Assembly (NCBI RefSeq): GCF_000003605.2
Contig: NW_003142811.1
Span: 142,105 to 164,228, forward strand
DNA from: Saccoglossus kowalevskii
Taxonomy: Eukaryota; Hemichordata; Enteropneusta; Harrimaniidae
Reading direction: 5' to 3'
DNA length: 22,124 nucleotides
Below, one piece after another: positions 1 through 11,106 of this stretch. Position 1 is the stretch's first letter; every line of letters starts with the position of its first letter. The position numbers and the translations under genes are program-made. Below the pieces are notes generated by a model. The model made no database searches. It saw nothing but the letters and a program-made list of their open reading frames with translations, and was not told the origin of the DNA.

Positions 1-95
1 TGCCCAAACGTTAATTTTGTGCAAACCGCGGCATAGCACTTAGATAACTTTACTAAACAGATACCCACTCGTTTACTCTGTGTGCATATGTCTTA

Positions 96-137
96 GATTG
101 TGCAAAATCACTAGATTTCACTCAAATTTGCACAATC
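96..137. repeat. Perfect 11-bp inverted repeat (hairpin)
   Basis: GATTGTGCAAA at 96-106 is exactly the reverse complement of TTTGCACAATC at 127-137, with a 20-base loop. The same core, TTGTGCAAA, occurs again near position 16-26, and ATTGTGCAA near 178, so this end of the window is locally enriched for it. It may be part of a decayed repeat or a binding-site cluster; the sequence does not decide which. Confidence 0.6.
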
Positions 138-1065
138 AAATCCATACACAGATGCGCACGCTTGTGTTTGTAGGAGAATTGTGCAACATCTCATGCTATG
201 CCCGCCTTCAGCGGCGCACGTGGTTTGTTTAGTTACTGAGTTACATATTGTTTGCCCAGACGATTTACCTTAACACATTGCACGAGTAAGTATATTTACA
301 CAATGTCTGAGCAAAGTTCAAACTACAATGTTGAACAAGAGAACTTGACTTCTTCTTGATTTTAACATATTGACATATTCCGTCATGTCACCATTTGTCT
401 ACAGTTTGTTACACAACGCTACAATTACATTTTTAAAATAAGAAATAATAAAATAATGTGTGTATACTAATGAGATGTATACCTATATATATACTGAATG
501 ATAACGAAATGTTGTACTATGCCCCCAAACCCAACCCATCATATTAGCGTTTTTCACCAGATTCATCGTTTAATCGCATTCTCTGACAGATGAAAACTTT
601 GAGCGGAATAAATGTATGTGAACAGGACGCCTGCTTATTACATACGTGTAAAGATAGGTAGTGGTGACACAATGATGACCTCGTTGTATTGTGAAATTTG
701 TTTAACATATGACGTACTGATGATCGCCATGGCCTGATATAGTTATCACGTGCACGGTTTTCCATTGTTTTTACCATGATTTGCTTACGTTTATGAGTCT
801 GCAAGCAGTTCTCATCGCTATCTTCCAAATTGGTTCTGAAAATTACCTTACACGGTTTAAAATTGATTTCACAAAAAAAAAACTGTGCACTGTACTGTAC
901 CCTACAACGCTGGGCAATGGGATACTGCAACCTGGCTGTCGCGAGAGACGCGACTGCAATTGGTTCGCAGTTACTCACTATTAAAGAATGTACACTATTT
1001 CAGTCAAATTGTGCACAAATACATGACATTTCTGTGCTACAAATACATTCAACTAGTGTGGTGTA
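138..1065. other. AT-rich stretch without a recognisable gene
   Basis: The longest open frame here is on the minus strand, 544-978 (144 codons). It is rich in Cys, His, Arg and Gln and shows no motif I know. It has no codon-usage contrast with its surroundings and no convincing splice sites. In 22 kb of AT-rich DNA one frame of this length is only mildly unusual, so I do not call it a gene. Confidence 0.5.
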
Positions 1066-1640
1066 ATCTGTGTAATGCCTCTGCCATCTATATCTGACGA
1101 TAGATCAGCTATTTCAATACAGTGGCTGTAAATTTTTGCATTTTGAATGACCTGTGACCACTGGGGTTTGTGCTCTAAGTAAGTAATACGGTTGTATGCG
1201 TTTAAAAACACACTCAAATATGGTGACGAATTTTACACGCATTCACCATTTTTTCTTATAGTAGTGTACAATATAGTATATTGATGAACAACACATCTTA
1301 TCGCGAGCAATTAACTCGTTCGGTAATAATACACACAATTCCTAAATACAAATTAGTTAAATTTGCCAAGCGTAAGCCGATTTTTTATAATAAAGAAGTT
1401 TCAACGTATATGGTATTGGATTAATTTATTCAGAAAAAAATTATTCACGTTTAATGGATGGAGAACGAAAATTGTACCTGGATTGTACTAACTATAAGCC
1501 ACCCAATGAATTGCTCTGTAAATGTAAGCATTGCCAGAAATAACCTGACATAAATAACCTATTATGTAACGGGTGCCAGCCTGTTGCCATGTTTATAGAG
1601 AAAAATTGCATATGCGCTTTCGTTTTTAGTAAAACACTTT
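1066..1640 (+). repeat. Interspersed repeat family R, copy 1 (long form)
   Basis: This is one of four diverged copies of the same sequence in the window. The shared core (about 1066-1300) contains the blocks ATCAGCTATTTCAATACA near 1106, CATTTTGAATGACC near 1140 and GTATGCGTTTAAAA near 1194. It aligns with 12535-12828, with 14247-14493 and with the reverse complement of 5900-6132. Similarity to the copy at 12535 continues beyond the core through GTACTAACT near 1487 and CATATGCG near 1610, to about 1640. I see no coding capacity, poly-A tail or clear terminal repeat. It is probably a non-autonomous transposon or a fragment of a larger element. The ends are set by eye and may be off by tens of bases. 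Confidence 0.6.
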
Positions 1641-1827
1641 GGTAGGCTTACAATGGGTAGCTAAACACCCTAACAATCAATCTTTAGTGCATAAAGTGTT
1701 CTCCCAAGTGTTCCCATTCATGTGTTAAGCGAGTGCGTGGTGGTCATTGCAGGCGAAATATGTGATTTTAAAATTTATTAAATATGGTTTACACTCAGTG
1801 TTCGGTCGCCTGGTGATATATCTAGGA

Positions 1828-1839
1828 TGTGACGTCACA
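1828..1839. promoter_or_regulatory. CRE-like 12-bp palindrome TGTGACGTCACA
   Basis: This is a perfect 12-bp palindrome containing TGACGTCA, the full consensus site of CREB/ATF bZIP factors. It lies in a patch of slightly higher G+C with no identified gene nearby, so function is inference. It is one of four exact TGACGTCA sites in the window. Confidence 0.3.
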
Positions 1840-4800
1840 CACATAGCTGCCTTTGCTCGTTTTATAGCGGTCATATTCGTAGCCCAAATTTACTTTGTTG
1901 TCGACTGTTGTTCGCCAATTCAGAAATTTGTTTATAATTGGACTATCAACATGAAGTGACAGAAACTACATTACAAACCAATTTGTTTAGAGAAGCTCAG
2001 TTAGATTTGTTCGAACTCTCGGACGATTTTCGGTATATTTGTTTTCGTTATTGTCGTGGGTCATCATACTGGGACTGTTTGTTTGAGTCTGTCTCGATGA
2101 ACTAGTTCAGCAAATATTCATTGTTTTTGGCTCTTTCCCACTTGACCACTTTTAGTGGGTCATTATTGGGAACAAAAGACGTCCTCTTTTTTGGGCTAGT
2201 CATTGTACTCGCCGTTACGCCTCAAGTGGTAGTTATTTTTTTCACTTATTTTCACATCAAGAAGATTCATCCACTCATTCATTCTTGTAGAAGCAACGTT
2301 TGACCCATCTCAGCGAGACATGTTTGTCACAATGAATCTAACTATAGACTGTAATAAGATAGTATAGACATCAGAACAAAATGTTATCTCCCTCTATTGT
2401 TTCCAATCCAAGTAAAATACGGAGTAAGGCTTTTGTATTTTAAAATTAACAGAATTTGTCAAGGTATTGTTTTACGATAATCTAAGAAGATCCGTACAGT
2501 GAGAGCGACGATAGATCTACACATCAACTCACCAGCATATAATCTCAAATTTAATTGAATGCACTATCGTAAGTTTAACACAGTGACTACCAACAACATC
2601 TACAAAGATATTAAACACCTTAAAATTGGGGTACAATGTATAAACAACACAAAATAATCAGATGTTGGTGGAAAGGAATTCATAAATGCGTCAAAAAACA
2701 AAACAAAAACAAACAAAATAAATAAAGTAAATGATTCTAAAGATGTCTACTAACGTGCACAGACAAAAATGTGCGCCAATAACAACACTCGGTTGCAAAT
2801 TGCATCCGAGTAATTTTTCATTTGTGTTAAAGACAACGAGAGAACGCATAATTCGACGACGCTATATGGTAGAGCAATTTCCTAATAACCGAGATGATCA
2901 GGGAAATTCCAAACGTGGTTGAACTATGTACTGCTGAATGCCACACACGCACATTTAAAAACAGTATGATGAGCCAAACATTCGGTTTATATTAGACTGC
3001 ATTTTCAATCGGCCAATTACACTCCAAATTGTAAAAAACGTAGAAATGCCGTTATTATTTTTTATTGTTGCCAATACATGTAAATTTCTCTGGAAACATA
3101 CATAACATAATAATTGCGCGCACACAATCTTGTGTGGCAGTAAAACATGTGACTGTAAATTAAAACAAACCAAAAATAGTTATTTATATTTGTTCATGAA
3201 AACACACATAGTTAAGATAACCAGTCAGATTTGTTTTATTTTTGCGTAAAATGTTGTATTATTTATTTGCATCATGCACAAAAAAGTTGACTTGTCAGCC
3301 GCTGCTTATACTGCCAAGTATGAAATCGCTCATTCCGTTTATATATAATTGAACACATCGAGTCGGTGATCAGGAAAAATGCATAAAATGATTCTCGAAA
3401 TGCAGGCATATATTCACTCAAACACGTTTATAATGTATCATTATCAAGTGTATCATACATATCATAACTCAATTCAATTCAATGGAGATCATCACCGGTA
3501 TGCGTGAAATTAATGTAAACAATTCAAGAAAAAAATTCGGTAAATATTCTTCACAATAGGTCACTGTGAAGTTTTACTCTAATAAATATATTTTTCTTTT
3601 CCTTTCGTGGAAATGACCAAACCTTCGGATACAATCTTTACGAAGAAGGCGATCACTAGCTTCATTTATTGACAAGTTCGCCAAATGTACTTTAGTGGCT
3701 GTCAGATTGATCACGTGTCCCAGCACGTTTGTTTGGGTTACGGTACATTTGGATAAAAGAACAGATTTATGAACTCTGCCAATACATTCGTCAAGCTTTA
3801 CACGAGAGAGACATTGTGTTCTGTAATACAAAGTTAAGAACTCGTTGACGTTTACTCTATTTTCATAGATTCAATTCAACGCCAAGTCTGTGTATCGGTG
3901 CCCGAGATTTATCTTTACCTGCAATTCAAATAGATTAATAATTATCCTAAATCATACAGTTTTTTGTATAGGTCATTTAAGTTTTTTTCTAATTTATATC
4001 ATATTTCGTGACGGTAAAAATACTTAACCATGGTATAAATATATACTCCATGTAACCATTTCATAAATATTAATTCTATTGTGTAATAAACCACGTTAGT
4101 ATGAAAACGACACATATTTATTAACGTATTATTAACATAGTGAATGTATTTGCGTGTGCGTGAGACCGCCCTCTACCTACCATTCATAAAATTCATGTCG
4201 GGCGAGACGTCATAATTATTTCGCGACGTCGTGATTAAAAAATTAAATTAAAATTTTAAAAAAGGAACCGGTCTAATTTATGATGACTTTTGCTAATTTA
4301 TTCATGTTGTCATAATTGTACGCCCGTTTGAGCTCTGGTAGATACGTCACAAACGTAGTCTATGTAATAAATAAATGCTCGGTTCAGGCGCTACCCATGG
4401 AAAGATTAACATTTTCGACAAGATTTTAAGATACACCAACCGTTCTTTTCAATGAATTGAAATAATTGTTTGCATTCATCTTCATGGATTTATTTATAAA
4501 ACAACATTATAGATAACGACATTGCATACAATACCCCTACACTGACTATTATATGCGTTATTTTCATTTAATATTATACTTATATTCATGTAATCATGTA
4601 TACATGAATATATTGCCAGTGTGGGCGATCTCTGTGGGGGAGTAATCTACCCGGTTTGCAGATTCCTTCAATATATCATCGTGTTTGTAAATATGTAGTT
4701 GAAGTAAATGGTGGGTTCAAAATAATATTGTTACAAACAGTATGTATAAATATGCAAATTGTGGTTACCCTCACGATTTTTTTACGCAACGTTTGAACCA

Positions 4801-4964
4801 ATCAGTGCATGTTTTGATGTTTAAATTTATTGAATTGCTTTAAAATACTTATATCATGAAATATATTTTTGGTGTTGATATAGCACCCAAAATGTATTGA
4901 TAGTACATGTAAACACGTATAACCTATTAGCATAATGTTAGTATAACGTGTAGTGCAATGGTAA

Positions 4965-4998
4965 ATCATTATGATTATGATAATGATTATGATTATGA
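4965..4998 (+). repeat. Short (ATGATT)n-like simple repeat
   Basis: An imperfect run of ATTATG units reads as ATGATTATGATAATGATTAT and onward. AATCATTAT near 4964 can pair with ATAATGATT near 4979, so the run can also fold back. It is an ordinary microsatellite. Confidence 0.7.
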
Positions 4999-5899
4999 AA
5001 CATATTTATTAAGTTGTTGTTTTTGAGATTGTATTCCAAATAATGATACTAATTCTATATTAAAACAAGTTTTTATTTGATTTGGGTTTGTCTGTGTATA
5101 ACTAAAAATAGAGACTCAAATACATTAATATTACGCCGTTTATGTTACCATAATTTTGGGGGACATCTTTGCTGTGGTGGATGGGGCTGCACATAGACTC
5201 TATATAAATAATTGAATAATACTCCGTGTTGCAAATTTTGTAGTTGTGTGAATTAAATGAAAATTGCTCAAGATGCTTAGGGTTTATCAGTCCTGAGTCT
5301 GACTCGGATAACTATCGGGACTATATACAAAGTAAAAGAAATCCTTACACAGAGATATAGCCTAAATACCAAGCTCCGACGACCAGACAAATATATTTTT
5401 AACTTTAGATCGGTCTTGTAAATCCTTTTACATTCTTGGAATATATGCCACCGAAAACAGTCATATTACATATTCACCAATTATTAGCATATTTTGGGGG
5501 GTTTTCTTCAACATCATGAAAGCGTGTGAAACAGAATTATAATCTATCATATTTCAGAACGCCAACTTAATTAGAAAAGAATCAGTCACTTGAAATGATA
5601 TAAACAATAAATTCAGTCTTCAATCTGTGCAAAATCACACCGACCTTACAACCTTACAATCTATTCACGTCTGCATGTAGCATGAACCACGCAAACAATT
5701 TGTGTTGGCCGGCGAACCTGGGTAACGAGTGCAATGTTTATGTAGCGAAAGATACAGCAATCTTAGAATTATTGTCAAAATGGATGCTGAAATCCACAAC
5801 GACATTTCACTTGTTCAGTGCACGTAAGGGGTCTGATGTCGTCAGTGGCATTACTGTAAAACCTCCACATGCAGGTTTAAAGAACCAAAGTTGAAAAAG

Positions 5900-6132
5900 A
5901 TAAAGTAAATTGGTAAACTAATGTGAAATATGATCAAATTCGAGTGTGTAAATGCATACCGCCACATTACTCTTTTAGTACTGGGATACAATATCCAGTG
6001 GTCATTGACCCCAAATCTACGTGCAGATAGTCATAATGTCATAGGTCATTCAAAATGTAAAATCTTGACAGCCAATGTATTGAAATAGTTGATGTAGCGT
6101 TAAATATAGCAACACACAAAGCTTGCAGGGTG
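5900..6132 (-). repeat. Interspersed repeat family R, copy 2 (short form, inverted)
   Basis: Read on the minus strand, this copy starts near 6132 with CACCCTGCAAGC, matching CACACTGCTAGC at 14247. It contains TATTTCAATACATTGGCTGT (as do copies 1 and 4, with changes), CATTTTGAATGACC, CTGCACGTAG and GGGTCAATGACCACTGG, and fades near 5900. The long 3' part seen in copies 1 and 3 is absent. It is the only copy in this orientation, which argues for dispersal rather than local tandem duplication. Confidence 0.6.
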
Positions 6133-8077
6133 ATCATAAAATTGTTTAACAGTGTCCTTAGTTATACAGATCACAATACATTAGATGATAATGTACATGT
6201 AACACAAGAATAGCAATTTCATTTTAGTTTTAAACACTGAAATACTTTATAATAGCACAATTGCGTGTGTGGCCAGCATATTAGTTGTTTTGCTGTGTGT
6301 ACAATAATCGCACAAAACGGATGTGAATTGTTAATACTCAGTCCGAATGTCGTGTTTTACTATTGGAAGGATACGCAGCGCGTGAACTTAATATTTAGTA
6401 TCTTATGGAGATGCAATGACCAGCATGATTCCGTTCACTCTCCGAAAACGGCGACATACGACATCAAGTTAATCAAAACGGTGCTAAAAAGAATGACAAT
6501 TAATCAGACACTCATATTGCAATTGCCGGAAGACTACCGTCAACAGTATTGTATTGCTGTAATTTTATGATATAAGTTGGGCTGGATATGCACATATCAC
6601 TGCTTGACATCTTTTTTTTTAATCTGTAGTTGAAAATTACTTGCCCATTTACTTTGATATGTAGCTTGGACTTTCGTGACAATAATGTTATTAGTTGTGT
6701 ATTTTAATTTTACCACCTGTTTTCTAAATTATGAAAAAGACCAAATATTTTTTTTTTCATTTTTTTTCATATTTTTAAATTATAAAGTTAAAGTGTCTTT
6801 TGTTAAAACAACCTTTCATTCTGATCTAAATGACTGATTTTGATTGGGTTTTGCGTATAAATATTAGAATTTATATGACATTTTCGTATGCATAAAATCG
6901 TACCCTAACAACCTTGGCCACGCATATGGTATATAATTGCGTATGTGAATTAGTGTTCTTTACCAGTTTACACGAGTTGGAAATGATATGGTGATGACGT
7001 GACTCACTTGCATATACGTTTTTACCAGCAAATCAATTTTGGTACACCTGTTCTACCAGAGTGATAAGATCATTCATTCATTCGCCGCTATATTTTTGAT
7101 ATGATATTGTATTGAGTGTTTTTTTTTTGGCTTGTGAACTAATGAAAACACTAAGAGAATGCATTTGCTGTAATTTGAATTCGACTGGCACTGTTTTACC
7201 AAAAAATTAATTGTCAAATTTAGCACTTTTAACTTGATCGCGAAAACTAGCGTGACTGGGAAGGAAATCCCGACTGTACGCATCTGCAGGCGACCCCCTT
7301 TATTGGAGTGTAAATTGAAGCGGAATCACTCCTTTGATTATGCTAATTAAAAGTTGTTGACTAGCATTGACAACGAATCAGAGTGCAGCTATTTACGTCA
7401 AATCTTATCTATGTTAATGCTCGTGACCTTTCACTTCTGACGTCCCGGCAATTTTGAAAGACTACTTATATACTTTGGACATTTAAATCGACTTATTTTC
7501 AGTAAACATAGATGAAAGTATCGCCTTCACACTTAGAAAGTTAAAATATCTCTGCGATCAAATCAAATCAACCTTTAAAAGGTCATGTTTATTTTCACAC
7601 ACTCACTAGTTAATAATCAATGACATCATGAATAATTAATAGCAATCAAATGCCAACAGATGCGTTCAGTCGGAATTTCTTTAGCGGTCAGCTTAATTTT
7701 TGCGATCACGCTTAAAGAACTAAGAGAACAATATTTGTTTTCTTTTTGTGAAACTTTGCCAGTCTATAATGTGTTGAATAGATCTTGTTGTGACTTTATC
7801 CTTTTCAATGCACTGCTCTATTAACTCATTTTGGAGTCTGTGAAACTCACGGAGATCGTGGTCAAAACACGATCCATATTGAGCTATCTTGTCTATTAAC
7901 ACTTTTGTTCTAATCTAGATTTTTTTCTTGTACACTGGATGGTATTTTCATTCGTCGGTTTTTACTGTGTATTCCATTGGATATATATATATATATAGTA
8001 TGTCTTCTTACGCAAAATGTTGATGGAAATCTTGTTGGTGTACTTAAATGTATGCTTTCAAACTTGGCGATGACTGA
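6133..8077. other. AT-rich stretch, no supported gene
   Basis: Contains several poly-T tracts (around 6611, 6749, 6763 and 7121). One plus-strand frame at 6265-6570 (101 codons, from GTG rather than ATG) and one minus-strand frame at 7720-7902 (60 codons, ATG start) look mildly protein-like. The latter is rich in charged residues and Gln, with a possible helical stretch around REFHRLQNELIEQ. Neither has a family I recognise. A short (AT)8 run lies at 7981-7997. Confidence 0.45.
7981..7997. repeat. (AT)n microsatellite
   Basis: An uninterrupted AT alternation of about eight units sits just upstream of the retrotransposon relic. It is unremarkable. Confidence 0.8.
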
Positions 8078-8850
8078 CTGAAAATTGCACATATTAATAT
8101 TTGTGGCTGGACACAATGAAACTGTAATCTTCGCGTGAGAATATTAGTAGGTGTAAACGCCGATATCATTAGTATAATCGAATCCCATTTACCTCACGAT
8201 GACATGATTAGTATTGATAATTACACTTGGATTGGATACAGTAGAAATCTAGTTCATGTTGACACAAACCGGACATTTGGCGGGGCTGGTGTTCACTATA
8301 TAATATGATATCAATAATTGTCAAGAGAAACAGAGACATACTTGGAGTTCGGTTTGAGAATAAATAAACTGGGTTCACTTTCCTAGTTTGTTCCTGTTAT
8401 TTGCCACCTGACAATTCGCTTTGAGGAAGAGATGCAAATGCATTCTTTAGTCACCTACTTAGTCAGCTTTATATGACAGATGATGTCGATACAAGTATTT
8501 TATGTGGTGATCTCAATGCTCGTTTGAAAAATTTGAATGATAATATTGATGTAGTGGATAACATTAGGAATAGACACGTGATTGATACTAAAATTAATCA
8601 CAGTTTTTGTGAGTTCCTGCAGGAATCTAAGCTATGTATTTTGTATAGTCGTTTTGATAGACACCATAGTGATTTTACTTTTATTTGTAGTAGGGGGAGA
8701 TCAGTAGTTGATTACGTGTGCGTTCCCCAAGACCATTTAAGTTATTATAATATTGTTTAAGTTATAACTATGTCGTCTCTGGTTGAGGAATACAATTAAT
8801 ATTATGCACTCACTAATTGTAGTAAACTTCCTGACATCTTCTCACGATGA
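8078..8850 (+). pseudogene. Decayed EEP (AP-endonuclease) domain of a non-LTR retrotransposon
   Basis: In life this domain nicks target DNA to prime reverse transcription of a LINE-type element. The relic runs in one frame from 8078 (LKIAHINICGW, then NADIISIIESHLP, NYTWIGYSRN and FGGAGV) to about 8372. A one-base deletion in the codons for KLGF moves it to the next frame: FLVCSCYLPPDNS, GRDANAFFSHLLSQLYM, SILCGDLNARL, DFTFICSRGRSVVDYVCVP, KLPD. Recognisable EEP signatures are the N of INICGW, the E of IIESHL, the D and N of CGDLNAR and the D of SVVDY. The expected final His after KLPD is missing. Stops interrupt at 8117, 8306, 8315, 8422 (where family members have Trp), 8758 and 8797. The 95-codon piece 8473-8760 is the longest intact part. 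I see no reverse transcriptase downstream, so the copy is truncated or eroded. The family wording resembles elements of marine invertebrates, from memory. Confidence 0.85.
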
Positions 8851-8893
8851 ACAGCAACGATCCTATAAAAGTAAGTCATATTGTGACCCTTGC

Positions 8894-8894
<1 letters not shown>

Positions 8895-8977
<83 letters not shown>

Positions 8978-8979
8978 TC
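8895..8979 (+). repeat. (CTTT)n microsatellite, about 21 units
   Basis: This is a pure 85-bp CTTT array starting 45 bp after the endonuclease relic. It explains the overlapping Ser/Phe/Leu-rich and Lys/Glu/Arg-rich open frames on both strands here, which are artefacts. The array ends in TTTCAG, so it resembles a splice acceptor, but there is no exon after it that I can support. Purity suggests recent expansion. Confidence 0.97.
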
Positions 8980-9408
8980 AGTAACACCGTTCCGGGAAGC
9001 ACCGATGATCTTGACCCCAATGAGATTAAAACGATGAAACGACTCCTAATTAGTAAACAACTATTACGAACATGAAGTCATAACTGATATGAATCTATTC
9101 ACTTACTTAGAAAAAAATGGTAAAAATTTCGGACACTAAAATAGACTTGCTTGTGGTATTATTGAACCACATACACAGACAACCATTAGTAGAAAAAATA
9201 CAGAATGCCGTCCGTCTAATTAAGCATTAATTTCTAGTTTATAGAAGCGTCCCTCGCTCCTGGATCTGTCCGCATATATATAAATAACTTAGCTAATCAT
9301 ATACCATTGGAGTCGCATAGCAAAATCTGCAGGTCAAACACAAAGCAAATTACTGGCAACTATCGATATAAAAACATTCACAGGGACAAAACAATTGCAC
9401 AACATAGT
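8980..9408. other. AT-rich stretch, nothing recognised
   Basis: Might contain further eroded retrotransposon sequence, since it follows the endonuclease relic, but no reverse transcriptase motif such as FADD or YADD is visible in any frame I read. Confidence 0.4.
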
Positions 9409-9803
9409 CTTATCATGACACACGAGTGATGTTTTGAACAATCAAAAACAACCTGCTTCACATGTGCTATGCACAATGTATACTTATATAACAACGCGGT
9501 ATCTCTTCAATTATCTATTTATTACCCTGTTATAAAAAAGTGTTATAGCACTGCCAACAATATTCGTTTCATAATTTCGTCATGCCATGAGGTCTAATCA
9601 TGGCTCAGCTGGTACACACAAGTGATGGCGAGAACAATCTTCTCCACGTGTTCTATGCACCATATATATTCTAATTTATAATCAAATTGTTCCAGATTGA
9701 TATCTGATATAACCACACGACATCTCTTCATTTATCAATTTCGTACTATGGTTCAGAATGTGGTTCCCTGTAATATTCGTTTCACATTTTCGTTGTGCCA
9801 AGA
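9409..9803 (+). repeat. Two diverged tandem units of about 190-210 bp
   Basis: Unit A (about 9409-9590) and unit B (about 9597-9803) share blocks in the same order: AGTGATG, then CTATGCAC, then ATCTCTTCA followed by TTATC, then AATATTCGTTTCA and TTTCGT, then TGCCA near the end. Unit B is longer because of a TATAATCAAATTG-type insertion in the middle. A third, weaker copy of the central part may lie at about 10140-10215, where TAAAAAAGACACAGTGCCAACA resembles TAAAAAAGTG and GCACTGCCAACA of unit A. This is either an old tandem duplication or a fragment of a satellite-like repeat. It has no coding content. Confidence 0.6.
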
Positions 9804-10330
9804 AAAACACTTTTAGCTAAATATACGCTTTTCGCTTCACATTAACAAGATTTAAAGTTGAAGCTTACTCGCAAATTTAAAAACATAGAATGTATTTACT
9901 TTTTCAATACTACTATAATTACTAAAAACGTTCGGATCACAAGCTTAATTTCCGAGAAAATGATGGTTGTATTTTATTGGATGGATGGCCATTTTGTCAA
10001 TATTATGGGTTTTTTTTTGTCAATATTATGTTTTTACCATTCATTCATATGACAGAAATATTATATTTCAAATATTCGGTGGCTTTTCACAACAAATAGG
10101 ACATTGACTAATCTCGATATTACAAAATTCTCATTTGTATAGAGATCTATATCATCTCCCATTTCCTAAATTATCTTATATTAAAAAAGACACAGTGCCA
10201 ACATTTATCACAATTGTCGGGTTTCTAACATAAGCATTACCGGTCGTTTCACGACATGGCATGATATTGTACAAAGCCGAGTGTTGCCGAGCGTGTTGAC
10301 CATTATTTAATGTGATGATTAGATTTGAGT
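9804..10330. other. AT-rich stretch with a short direct repeat
   Basis: TTTTGTCAATATTATG occurs at 9992-10007 and again at 10015-10030, a 23-bp step typical of slippage. A possible weak third unit of the 9409-9803 repeat lies near 10140-10215. A CpG-containing patch at 10240-10300 has GTCGT and ACGAC arms separated by three bases and two CCGAG motifs. No gene is visible. Confidence 0.4.
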
Positions 10331-10348
10331 AGCGCCACCAACGGCGCT
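10331..10348. repeat. Small perfect hairpin AGCGCC-6-GGCGCT
   Basis: Six-base arms with the six-base loop ACCAAC, followed by a T run (GTTTTTAT). It resembles a terminator shape, but in an animal genome this means nothing by itself. The GCGCC arm recurs in AGCGCC motifs near 19276 and 20005. Confidence 0.5.
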
Positions 10349-10821
10349 TGTTTTTATATTAATGCAAGAGTGATGTGCCCATTCCTGATGTTTTTTTTCA
10401 GAATCTCGGATAAAAATCATCATTAATATGCAAATTTTAAATGTAACAAGTTCTCAATGTTTTTTGATAGGAAAATTAATGAATGAATTAAAATATCATG
10501 AAATTTTGTGTTCACCTTTTCAAATCCAAATATTAAATTTGCCGTTTTTCTGTTATTACAACAATATGATTAAAATTCAAAATAAATTGTTTACCTTTGT
10601 ACTGACGTGATTGATAAACAAATTGATCCTATCTGATAGCGTTATCCCGCCGTTACTTGCATGACTTATTGTCAAGCGGTCTAAGAATTTCACACTTTTT
10701 GGCCGTCCTCTTGCGGAATTTAATCTGAACCTTTTTGCAATATTGGTTATCTATTGTATTGTTATGATTCAATGTCGCGTTGAGAGTTTTATTGTATTTT
10801 ACTTATCACCTCTGCGGTAAC

Positions 10822-10894
10822 GTACACGGCGCTGTGTACATGTTTATTTTCTTAATTCCGAATTCCTTGGGTTGTATATGTTTATAAACATATA
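10822..10894. repeat. Two neighbouring palindromes
   Basis: GTACAC (10822-10827) and GTGTAC (10834-10839) flank GGCGCT. Thirty-six bases further on, 10875-10894 is a perfect 20-bp palindrome reading TATATGTTTATAAACATATA. They lie just upstream of the coding relic that begins near 10960. A 20-bp perfect palindrome is rare by chance, though AT-rich DNA makes it less so. Confidence 0.6.
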
Positions 10895-10959
10895 AAACAA
10901 ATTTAGCACTGCTGTGACTGCTTTGTACTTGTAGTTAAAGTGTCGAGTTGGAAGCAAAC

Positions 10960-11106
10960 ATGTTAACGAAGGCGGGTACATATCATAGGCGTCACTCAAT
11001 CCAAAGGTCCTTCATTTATTTGACCGAACTTTCCGTTGTGTATACTATCGACGTCGATCTCATTTTTCGAGTGCCGCTGCAAGCCATGGATGGTCTTTGT
11101 CATTGA
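10960..11106 (+). pseudogene. Short ATG-initiated frame, possible 5' part of the relic below
   Basis: Reads 48 codons from ATG at 10960: MLTKAGTYHRRHSIQ, then IYLTELSVVYTIDVDLIF, ending TGA at 11104. Composition is protein-like and the block is richer in G+C than its flanks. It overlaps, in a different frame, the start of the relic at 11039, so a single frameshift could once have joined them. I recognise no family. Confidence 0.3.

Larger units (their letters stand above)
1641..5899. other. Long AT-rich stretch without a supported gene
   Basis: I find no recognisable domain in any frame. Small features are a CRE-like palindrome at 1828-1839, inverted copies of CCACTTGA near 2140 and 2223, and the simple repeat at 4965-4998. 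Open frames at 3574-3831 (minus, 85 codons) and 5608-5894 (plus, stop to stop; first ATG at 5682) have ordinary-looking composition but no family I can name and no gene context. The block at 4140-4235 is richer in CpG and carries two GACGTC hexamers. Confidence 0.5.

Noticed and set aside
544..978. Minus-strand open frame of 144 codons, the longest in the window
   Set aside because: No motif, odd Cys/His/Arg-rich composition, no gene context. One such frame in 22 kb of AT-rich DNA is compatible with chance.
1991..2020. tRNA-like A box (GCTCAGTTAG) and B box (GTTCGAACTC)
   Set aside because: The two boxes are only a few bases apart, so no anticodon arm fits and SINE promoter spacing is wrong.
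6265..6570. Plus-strand frame of 101 codons
   Set aside because: Starts with GTG, no ATG near the start, no recognised domain, no splice or promoter support. Kept only as a note.
7910..8116. Minus-strand 68-codon frame
   Set aside because: It overlaps the start of the endonuclease relic antisense and includes the (AT)n run; composition is not protein-like.
8783..9075. Open frames with Ser/Phe/Leu or Lys/Glu/Arg repeats on both strands
   Set aside because: They are translations of the (CTTT)n microsatellite.
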